DNA of 5,770 nt from positions 1 through 5,770 of the forward strand of contig WAOZ01000056.1 of the NCBI GenBank assembly GCA_015520975.1. Direction: 5' to 3'. Origin of the DNA: DHVE2 group archaeon. GTDB taxonomy: Archaea > Thermoplasmatota > Thermoplasmata > Thermoplasmatales > Aciduliprofundaceae. Below, piece by piece: positions 1 to 5,434 of the stretch. Position numbers and translations under genes: made by a program. The notes below the pieces were generated by a model, which worked only from the letters and a program-made list of their open reading frames with translations, was not told the origin of the DNA and ran no database searches. Every line of letters begins with the position of its first letter. The stretch's first letter is position 1.

Positions 1-130
1 GATGTGTTCTATGGCCGGGATTACATCTTCTCCCGCTCGTTCTCTCCGGCTTCCAAGCTCATTCTTTTTAAGGTGCTCGCTTATGACCTCTATGTGTAAC
101 TTTATTCCGTTTTTATCCCTCTTTTTTCAT
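1..130 (-). CDS. Possible 5' part of an unrecognised minus-strand gene, frame interrupted near its start
   Basis: On the minus strand one frame is open from position 126 to the window edge and reads as a charged, soluble peptide (it includes HIEVISEHLKKNELGSRRER). The strand is purine-rich and most codons begin with A or G, as in the other genes here; the opposite strand in the same register gives a Ser/Phe-rich peptide less like a protein. The open stretch has no ATG, GTG or TTG. The ATG at 130-128 is one base out of frame and gives a 5-codon dead end; dropping one A from the six-A run at 127-122 would join it to the open frame. Further up, an in-frame ATG at 159-157 is cut off by TGA at 129-127. 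It may be a decayed gene, a sequencing indel or chance. I do not recognise the family, and only about 40 codons are visible. Confidence 0.35.
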
Positions 131-162
131 GTTTTCAAGGAATTCAACTTACCCCCCATTTT

Positions 163-178
163 GAAAAAAGATTAAATC
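163..178 (+). promoter_or_regulatory. Archaeal promoter (BRE plus TATA-like box) of the aminotransferase
   Basis: An A-rich BRE-like stretch is followed by the TATA-like ATTAAATC at 171-178. Its centre is about 25 bases before the ATG at 199, so transcription would begin at or next to the start codon, giving a leaderless mRNA. This agrees with the lack of any Shine-Dalgarno sequence before 199. The box GATTAAATC is nearly symmetrical and could also serve the minus strand. Confidence 0.5.
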
Positions 179-198
179 AAAAATCGCCATCATCCATT

Positions 199-1392
199 AT
201 GATTCGCGCATCAAAGAGATCCATGAGAATAGAGTATGCCATTCGCGATGTTGTGGTGCCCGCGAGGGAACTTGAAAAGAAGGGTATAGAGGTTCTCAAG
301 CTCAATATTGGTGATCCGATTAAATATGATTTCAAAACCCCGGAGCACATTCGAAAAGCCGCCGCTGAAGCGGTGATGAATTGCAGAAGCGAATACTCTC
401 CATCGGAAGGCATTCCTGAACTCAGAGAAGCCATCGTGGAAAAGGAAAAAGGCTATGGTGCGGATGTTTCCACGGACGATGTTGTGGTGACAACGGGAGT
501 TACGGAAGCGCTGATGCTGATTTTCGCAGCCACGCTCGATCCCGGTGATGAACTGCTTGTGCCGGGTCCAACCTATCCGCCGTATATCACATACACCGCA
601 TTCTATGACGGTGTGCCGGTTTCGTATAGAACTGTTGAGGAAAACAGGTGGCAGCCTGATATCGATGATATTCGCAAGAAGATTAACACTAGAACCAAAG
701 CAATAGCCGTCATAAACCCGAACAATCCCACGGGAGCCTATTACTCCGAAAAAACTCTCAGAGAGATTGCCGATGTTGCCGCAGAGCACGGTCTATTTCT
801 GATCTCCGATGAGATATATGACAAAATGCTCTACGAGGACAGTTTTATCTCTCCCGCAAAAATAGCAAAGGATGTGCCTATGATTATTCTAAACGGTATA
901 TCCAAAGTATATCTTGCACCTGGATGGAGAATAGGTTATCTGGCGATAAGGGACGTAAATGAACAGCTCGCGGAGATCAGAGAGGGCATAATGAAACAGG
1001 CAAGGGCGCGTCTGTGCCCGAATACGCCTCTTCAGTACGGATACCTGGCTGCGCTCAAGGGACCACAGGATCATATAAGAGACACAATGAGGAGGCTCAA
1101 AGAAAGAAGAGATTATGTGACAAAAAGGGTTGAAGAAATTGACGGGCTCAGCGTTGTTCCTCCTCGTGGCGCGTTTTACATGTTCATAAAAGTTGATAAC
1201 TGCAGAGATGACAAAAAATTCGTTCTTGAGCTTCTGAAGAAAAAGCATGTTCTCACCGTTCACGGCTCTGGATTCTGCCCGATTTACGGAAAAGGGCATT
1301 TCAGAATAGTGAATCTGCCCCCCATCGATTACCTCGAGCGTGCCTTCGACAGGATAGAAGAGTTCATAAGAGAGTTCAACGCCGGAAAATAA
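199..1392 (+). CDS. PLP-dependent alanine-type aminotransferase
   Basis: This is a 397-residue fold-type I aminotransferase (class I/II), most like the alanine aminotransferases of Pyrococcus and Thermococcus, which interconvert pyruvate plus glutamate with alanine plus 2-oxoglutarate in the cytoplasm. Visible landmarks are the NPNNPTG motif at 173-179, SDEIYD at 203-208 with Asp204 for the pyridine nitrogen and Tyr207, NGISK at 232-236 with Lys236 as the PLP Schiff-base lysine, GWRIGY at 242-247 with Arg244 for the phosphate, and HFRIV with Arg369 for the substrate carboxylate. The length is normal and no key residue is missing. The first Met is preferred over Met9 because, from memory, the hyperthermophile homologues also begin MIRASKR, and because the TATA box fits a leaderless start there. 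Substrate preference (alanine or aspartate/aromatic) is inferred from overall resemblance, not proven. Confidence 0.93.
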   Translation: MIRASKRSMRIEYAIRDVVVPARELEKKGIEVLKLNIGDPIKYDFKTPEHIRKAAAEAVMNCRSEYSPSEGIPELREAIVEKEKGYGADVSTDDVVVTTGVTEALMLIFAATLDPGDELLVPGPTYPPYITYTAFYDGVPVSYRTVEENRWQPDIDDIRKKINTRTKAIAVINPNNPTGAYYSEKTLREIADVAAEHGLFLISDEIYDKMLYEDSFISPAKIAKDVPMIILNGISKVYLAPGWRIGYLAIRDVNEQLAEIREGIMKQARARLCPNTPLQYGYLAALKGPQDHIRDTMRRLKERRDYVTKRVEEIDGLSVVPPRGAFYMFIKVDNCRDDKKFVLELLKKKHVLTVHGSGFCPIYGKGHFRIVNLPPIDYLERAFDRIEEFIREFNAGK

Positions 1393-1425
1393 TTTTTTTT
1401 ACCTCAACATCATATTTTTGTTTTA
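1393..1425 (+). terminator. T-tract terminator after the aminotransferase gene
   Basis: A run of eight T begins directly after the TAA stop (1393-1400). A second T-rich tract follows at about 1413-1425. Archaeal RNA polymerase stops at such tracts without needing a hairpin, and I see no stem-loop here. This suggests that the next gene is transcribed separately. Confidence 0.5.
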
Positions 1426-1433
1426 TCAGAGGT

Positions 1434-1481
1434 ATGCAAATTTATGTAAGATATCCACATGCCCGTAACTATGTGGTGAAT
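1434..1481 (+). promoter_or_regulatory. Promoter element and ribosome-binding site of the MFS gene
   Basis: ATGCAAAT at 1434-1441 runs into the TATA-like TTATGTA (1442-1448), which predicts a transcript start near 1468. The Shine-Dalgarno GGTGAAT at 1475-1481 lies three bases before ATG 1485. The same elements, similarly spaced, precede the PEP carboxykinase gene. The ATG at 1434, which would open a longer reading frame, is therefore read as part of the promoter and not as a start codon. Confidence 0.5.
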
Positions 1482-1484
1482 CCT

Positions 1485-2909
1485 ATGGGCGAGCATTACG
1501 ATCTGAAATACGCGAAGAAAGCGACTGCGATTTTCGTCCTATTGCCGCTGCTTGTTATGTACACCGAGGCGGTGCTCATACCATCGCTTCCCACCATTCA
1601 GAAAGATTTCAACATCACGCCAAGCGATGCAAGCTGGATTCTGTCCATATACCTCCTCGTGGGCACCGTGAGCGTTGCGGTCATGGGCAAACTTGGAGAC
1701 ATGTTCGGGAAACGCAGAATGTTTCTGATTGCGTTGATGTTTTATACCATCGGCGTGACCTTCAACGGTTTCGCGGAATCGTATCAGTGGCTCCTGATTT
1801 CAAGAGGCTTGCAGGGAATAGGTATGGCCATCTTTCCGCTGGGATTCTCCCTTGTGAGGGAGGAGTTCCCGCCTGAGATGGTGCCAGAGGTGCAGGGGTT
1901 GATCAGCGCAATGTTCGCCGTCGGAATGGTTATAGCCCTGCCTCTGGGCGCGTACATATCCCAGAATTACGGATGGCGATGGACATATCACAGCGTTGCA
2001 CCTTTCGTGTTCTTGATGCTGATTATATCGTACTTGGTCGTCAGAGAGAGCCGGTATATAACACCTTCAAAATTCGACTGGAAAGGTTTGATTTTTCTCG
2101 TGTTCTTCGTCGTGCCAGCACTGGTTGCAGTGACAAGGGCGCCCACGGTGGGATGGACAGATATACAGACCCTGAGCCTGTTCGGTATATCGGGTGTTTC
2201 TCTCATTGCGCTGATATTCGTTGAACGCCGTGCTTCAAGCCCGCTTATCCCGATGGATGTCATATCATCGCGGAACCCAATCATAGCAAACCTGGGAATC
2301 ATGCTCGCCGCGTTTGGAATGCAGATGATGAGCCAGGCGAACACATACATATTTCAGATGCCCGCACCCTACGGTTTTGGCAAAACCGTGCTTGAAACTG
2401 GATTGCTTATGACACCAACGGCAGTTGTGATGCTCATAGTTGCGCCCATTGTCGGTAAATTTATGCCCAAAATTGGTGTGCGATTCTTTGCCTCGCTGGG
2501 TGCGGCACTGGCGTTTGTGGGTCTGATAGTGATGGCAGAATACGCTACGAAGGCATCTCTCTGGGAGTTTGTGGCAATGACTGTGTTTGTAAGCGTGGGC
2601 ATAATACTGATGAATGTCTCGCTTATAAATGTGCTCATATTCAGTGTTGAGAGAAGAAAAATGGGTGTTGCGACGGGTGCGAACAGTCTGTTCAGGAACT
2701 TCGGTGCAACATGGGGTCCGGCGATTGCGGGTACCGTTATGAACACATATTCCACAGTCATCGCGCTTAAGGTTCCACCGTACTATATTCGCATACCAAC
2801 CAGCAATGCATACACCATTCTGTTCACGGGTTCGGCAATAGTGTTTCTGTGTCTATCGCTGCTGGCGTTTTTCATAAGAGAGATTTTCAGAAACAAAAAG
2901 GTATCTTAA
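1485..2909 (+). CDS. MFS transporter, DHA2 (14-helix drug:H+ antiporter) type
   Basis: This integral membrane protein of 474 residues from ATG 1485 has about fourteen hydrophobic segments, roughly from residues 13-34 to 444-466, as in the EmrB/QacA branch of the major facilitator superfamily. The family exports drugs and other small amphipathic molecules in exchange for protons. MFS motif A, GKLGDMFGKRR, is clear at 68-78 in the loop between helices 2 and 3. Helix 1 keeps an acidic residue, Glu28, in TEAVLIPSLPTI. Around 145-157 the antiporter motif C is degenerate (VGMVIALPLGAYI, without the usual Gly-Pro pair). The frame extends 17 codons upstream to ATG 1434, but the strong Shine-Dalgarno before 1485 and a TATA-like box inside the extension favour 1485. 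The substrate cannot be predicted. The gene lies 92 bases after the aminotransferase and 92 before PEP carboxykinase, with its own promoter. Confidence 0.88.
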   Translation: MGEHYDLKYAKKATAIFVLLPLLVMYTEAVLIPSLPTIQKDFNITPSDASWILSIYLLVGTVSVAVMGKLGDMFGKRRMFLIALMFYTIGVTFNGFAESYQWLLISRGLQGIGMAIFPLGFSLVREEFPPEMVPEVQGLISAMFAVGMVIALPLGAYISQNYGWRWTYHSVAPFVFLMLIISYLVVRESRYITPSKFDWKGLIFLVFFVVPALVAVTRAPTVGWTDIQTLSLFGISGVSLIALIFVERRASSPLIPMDVISSRNPIIANLGIMLAAFGMQMMSQANTYIFQMPAPYGFGKTVLETGLLMTPTAVVMLIVAPIVGKFMPKIGVRFFASLGAALAFVGLIVMAEYATKASLWEFVAMTVFVSVGIILMNVSLINVLIFSVERRKMGVATGANSLFRNFGATWGPAIAGTVMNTYSTVIALKVPPYYIRIPTSNAYTILFTGSAIVFLCLSLLAFFIREIFRNKKVS

Positions 2910-2922
2910 ACTGTCACCATTC

Positions 2923-2932
2923 TTTTATATTT
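2923..2932 (+). promoter_or_regulatory. TATA-like box upstream of PEP carboxykinase
   Basis: TTTTATATTT is the best TATA match between the MFS stop and the PEP carboxykinase start. It would start transcription near 2953 and give a leader of about 50 bases. It competes with the ATGCAAAT-linked site about 30 bases downstream, so either or both may be used. Confidence 0.45.
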
Positions 2933-2951
2933 GAAATTCCAAAGATTCATA

Positions 2952-2998
2952 ATGCAAATGTTTTTAGTGACTATCGCAATAACCCGCCAAGGGTGAAT
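2952..2998 (+). promoter_or_regulatory. Second promoter-like element and ribosome-binding site of PEP carboxykinase
   Basis: ATGCAAAT at 2952-2959 followed by GTTTTTA (2960-2966) matches the layout before the MFS gene. The Shine-Dalgarno GGTGAAT at 2992-2998 lies three bases before ATG 3002 and is identical in sequence and spacing to that of the MFS gene. It fixes the start at 3002; the open frame reaching back to 2849 inside the MFS gene is not the real N-terminus. Confidence 0.5.
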
Positions 2999-3001
2999 AC
3001 C

Positions 3002-4867
3002 ATGAGCGCGCTTGAATATCTCAAAAAGATTCTTGAAGCGGAGCAGTTTGAGAAACTTGCAAAGATCAAAAATGACGAATTGCACGAGTTCGTCGCAAAG
3101 TACATACAGCATCTGGAGCCTTCAAAGGTTTTTGTATGCACTGACGACGAAAGGGATATAGACTATGTGCGCAAAAAAGCACTCGAATACGGCGAAGAGC
3201 GAAAACTGGCCATTGAGGGGCACACGGTACATTTTGACAATTACTACGACCAAGCACGGGATAAGAAGCACACATACATTCTGGTCCCAGATGATAGAAA
3301 ACTCCCGTACATAAACACGAAAAACAGAGAGGAGGGACTGAAAGAGATTCACGAGATAATGAAAGGAATTATGAAAGGCAAGGAGATGTTCATATGCTTT
3401 TTCTCGCTCGGACCGAAAAACTCGCCGTTTATGATTCCCGCGGTTCAGATCACTGATTCCGCGTATGTAGCACACAGCGAATTCATACTTTATCGCAAAG
3501 CATACGATGTGTTCGCTGCAACGCCGGATATCAAATTTTTCAAATTCGTGCACAGCGAAGGTGAACTGGACGAGCGCAATACCAGCAAAAATCTGGATAA
3601 GCGGAGAATCATGATCGACCTTGAGGGAGAGATCACTTTCGCGGCAAACACACAGTATGGCGGAAACACGATAGGGCTGAAAAAACCCGCGTTTCGTCTT
3701 ACCATACATCGCGCTGTTAAAGAGGGATGGTTATCGGAGCATATGTTCCTGATGGGTGTGAACGGCCCGAATGGAAGGGTCACCTACTTCACTGGCGCGT
3801 ATCCGTCCATGTGCGGCAAAACCAGTACCTGTATGCTTCAGCACGAGCGCCTTGTGGGCGATGACCTTTCGTTCATCAAGCCCATCAACGGCGAGGCGCG
3901 GGCTGTAAATGTGGAAAACGGTGTATTCGGCATAATTCAGGGCGTGAATGCAAAAGACGACCCGATAATATGGGAAGTGCTCCACACACCGCACGAAATA
4001 ATATTCTCCAATGTTCTGGTCAAAGATGGTAAGGTTTACTGGACTGGGATGGGTGAGGATATTCCGTGCGAAGGTGAGAATCACAGCGGTAAATGGTACT
4101 GCGGCAAAAAGGATAAGGAGGGAAATGAGATTCCGCCATCGCACAAAAACGCCAGATTCACCGCTCGGCTCATATATTTCAGAAACTTAGACAAAGAGGC
4201 GCTGAATTCTCCAGAGGGTGTTAAACTGGGTGGTATGATTTTCGGAGGAAGAGACGCAGACACTTGGCCGCCTGTGTGCGAGGCATTTAACTGGAGACAC
4301 GGCGTGATTATGAAAGGTGCATCTCTTGAATCCGAAACCACGGCCGCAACGCTCGGCAAAGAAGGAGTTAGAAAATACAACCCGATGGCAATCCTTGATT
4401 TCATGTCGGTGCATATCGGAGATTACATAAGAAACTATCTGTATTTTGAAAAGAGAGTGCCCACACCGCCCAAAATCTTCGCTGTGAACTATTTCCTTAA
4501 AGACAAAGATGGCAATTTCCTGAACACCAAACTGGATAAATCCGTGTGGCTGAAATGGATGGAACTCAGAGTTCATGGCGATGTGGACGCGATTCGCACA
4601 CCCATCGGCTATCTTCCAAAGTATGAAGATCTGAAAGAGCTGTTCCGCAGCGTTCTGGGTAGAGAGTATTCAAAAGAAGAGTACGAAGAGCAGTTCAAAA
4701 TAAGGGTACCCGAGCTTCTGGCGAAACTGGACAGGATCGAAAAGATATACAGAGAGATGGGAAATGTGCCCCCGGAGATTTTCGAAGAAATCGAGGCGGA
4801 GAGAAAAAGGTTGCTGGAGGCAAGGCACAGTTTCGGAGAGTACATATCTCCTTACTCATTCCTCTGA
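3002..4867 (+). CDS. pckG: Phosphoenolpyruvate carboxykinase (GTP)
   Basis: At 621 residues this is the usual size of GTP-type PEP carboxykinase, the cytoplasmic enzyme that converts oxaloacetate plus GTP to PEP, CO2 and GDP for gluconeogenesis, or runs in reverse to make oxaloacetate. Visible are YGGN at 219-222 (PEP site), Lys228 and EHM with His247 (metal ligands), the P-loop YPSMCGKTST at 267-276 with the reactive Cys271 and Lys273, kinase-2 VGDDLSF at 285-291 with Asp288, NARFT with Arg385, and an omega-loop lid around SETTAAT at 444-450. The nucleotide region at 490-515 keeps PKIFAVNYF but departs from the mammalian guanine-site loop. The N-terminus is set by the Shine-Dalgarno at 2992-2998. 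The last 16 bases overlap the convergent Nudix gene. The role alongside the aminotransferase (pyruvate/PEP/oxaloacetate node) is inference. Confidence 0.95.
   Translation: MSALEYLKKILEAEQFEKLAKIKNDELHEFVAKYIQHLEPSKVFVCTDDERDIDYVRKKALEYGEERKLAIEGHTVHFDNYYDQARDKKHTYILVPDDRKLPYINTKNREEGLKEIHEIMKGIMKGKEMFICFFSLGPKNSPFMIPAVQITDSAYVAHSEFILYRKAYDVFAATPDIKFFKFVHSEGELDERNTSKNLDKRRIMIDLEGEITFAANTQYGGNTIGLKKPAFRLTIHRAVKEGWLSEHMFLMGVNGPNGRVTYFTGAYPSMCGKTSTCMLQHERLVGDDLSFIKPINGEARAVNVENGVFGIIQGVNAKDDPIIWEVLHTPHEIIFSNVLVKDGKVYWTGMGEDIPCEGENHSGKWYCGKKDKEGNEIPPSHKNARFTARLIYFRNLDKEALNSPEGVKLGGMIFGGRDADTWPPVCEAFNWRHGVIMKGASLESETTAATLGKEGVRKYNPMAILDFMSVHIGDYIRNYLYFEKRVPTPPKIFAVNYFLKDKDGNFLNTKLDKSVWLKWMELRVHGDVDAIRTPIGYLPKYEDLKELFRSVLGREYSKEEYEEQFKIRVPELLAKLDRIEKIYREMGNVPPEIFEEIEAERKRLLEARHSFGEYISPYSFL
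4804..4808 (-). terminator. Short T-tract after the Nudix gene
   Basis: On the minus strand five T occur about 44 bases past the Nudix stop, within the PEP carboxykinase coding region. This is a weak candidate terminator, noted because the convergent genes leave no non-coding space. Confidence 0.2.
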
Positions 4868-5319
4868 TTTTTCCACGCACTGAGCACGAATCTCTGCATT
4901 TTTTCTCCCTGAAACCAGAACTCAGCATCGAAGTTGAGGTTGTTTATTACGAGAGGCAGCCAGTACCTGTCATCTTCCCACATATCTTCGTAGGGTATTT
5001 CGGTTACGGGAAACCATCGCGGATAAGATTCTTCGCTCTCCGCAGGTGTGCCGTGTATCTCCGCACGGAACACATACACAAACCAGTCCTCGCCCATCAC
5101 ATCGTGAAATTTTATTTTGCCAGCGAGTTCCACATTTTTTATATCAACGCCCATCTCCTCCATCGCTTCACGGTGCGCGCACATCTCGGGGGTCTCTCCC
5201 GGCTCTATTTTGCCACCTACTCCGTTCCATTTTCCCGCACCATGGCCTCTTTTCTTGTAATGCAACAGGATCTTATCGCCGTGGATTATGTGAACGATAA
5301 CCGCCTCTATGCAGCGCAT
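4852..5319 (-). CDS. MTH1-like Nudix hydrolase (probable oxidised-purine nucleotide diphosphatase)
   Basis: This is a 155-residue Nudix protein. The Nudix box GX5EX7REUXEEXGU runs from Gly36 to Val58 (GKIEPGE then REAMEEMGV), with the metal-binding glutamates present. Beyond the box it follows mammalian MTH1 (NUDT1), the enzyme that hydrolyses 8-oxo-dGTP and 2-hydroxy-dATP to monophosphates: KRGHGAGKWNG at 23-33 with Asn32, GTPAESEE at 90-97, WFPVTEIPYEDMWEDD at 102-117 with Trp114, Asp116 and Asp117, YWLPL, and FWFQG at 134-138. The MTH1 residue Phe27 is His26 here. ATG 5319 is chosen because the domain begins there and a TATA box lies about 25 bases upstream, implying a leaderless mRNA. The longer open frame to 5562 runs antisense through the FKBP gene and is not coding. 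Removal of oxidised nucleotides is inferred from similarity. Confidence 0.92.
   Translation of the reverse strand: MRCIEAVIVHIIHGDKILLHYKKRGHGAGKWNGVGGKIEPGETPEMCAHREAMEEMGVDIKNVELAGKIKFHDVMGEDWFVYVFRAEIHGTPAESEESYPRWFPVTEIPYEDMWEDDRYWLPLVINNLNFDAEFWFQGEKMQRFVLSAWKNQRNE
4868..4904 (+). terminator. T-tract terminator of PEP carboxykinase, inside the convergent Nudix gene
   Basis: Five T follow the TGA stop directly (4868-4872), and six more occur at 4899-4904 before a pyrimidine-rich stretch. These would act as archaeal T-tract terminators on the + strand while lying in the coding region of the opposite Nudix gene. Confidence 0.4.
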
Positions 5320-5339
5320 ATAATCCGAAATTCGCTCAT

Positions 5340-5349
5340 TGTATAAAGA
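5340..5349 (-). promoter_or_regulatory. TATA box of the Nudix gene
   Basis: Read on the minus strand, TCTTTATAC contains TTTATA at 5347-5342, centred about 25 bases before the ATG at 5319. This spacing implies a leaderless transcript, and no Shine-Dalgarno is seen before that ATG. Confidence 0.55.
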
Positions 5350-5394
5350 AGTTGAATGTTTGAACACCGTAACCACGCTCAGTGCTCCAAATAG

Positions 5395-5429
5395 TTTAAA
5401 TACACCATTAAAATATCGGTGTCGAGGGA
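5395..5429 (+). promoter_or_regulatory. Promoter and ribosome-binding site of the FKBP gene
   Basis: TTTAAATA at 5395-5402 is a good archaeal TATA box, predicting a transcript start near 5424. The Shine-Dalgarno GAGGGA at 5424-5429 lies five bases before ATG 5435, so the leader would be very short. A second AT-rich stretch, TTAAAATAT at 5408-5416, is a weaker alternative. About 115 bases separate this start from the divergent Nudix start, so the two genes share one intergenic control region. Confidence 0.55.
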
Positions 5430-5434
5430 TTATC

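Noticed and set aside
1..99. Plus-strand frame open from the left edge to TAA at 97-99, as the end of an upstream gene
   Set aside because: It is pyrimidine-rich, its codons start with A or G less often than in the genes here, and the peptide is Ser/Phe-rich; the antisense frame in the same register looks more like coding. It cannot be fully ruled out without the sequence to the left.
127..129. In-frame TGA as a selenocysteine or tryptophan codon
   Set aside because: TGA serves as the PEP carboxykinase stop in the same window and no selenocysteine element is visible; a broken start or chance frame is simpler.
2849..3001. N-terminal extension of the PEP carboxykinase frame
   Set aside because: It overlaps the end of the MFS gene in another frame and contains the TATA-like boxes and Shine-Dalgarno for ATG 3002; the protein has normal family length from 3002.
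3719..3850. P-loop in PEP carboxykinase as a sign of a pyrophosphate-type or ATP-type enzyme
   Set aside because: The 621-residue length, the reactive Cys within the P-loop and the PKIF-VN-F region fit the GTP family; the pyrophosphate-type enzyme is much longer and the ATP-type has a different P-loop context.
5046..5346. Two overlapping plus-strand frames of about 84 and 97 codons
   Set aside because: They lie antisense to the well-supported Nudix gene, have no domain or ribosome site, and their composition is that of a shadow frame.
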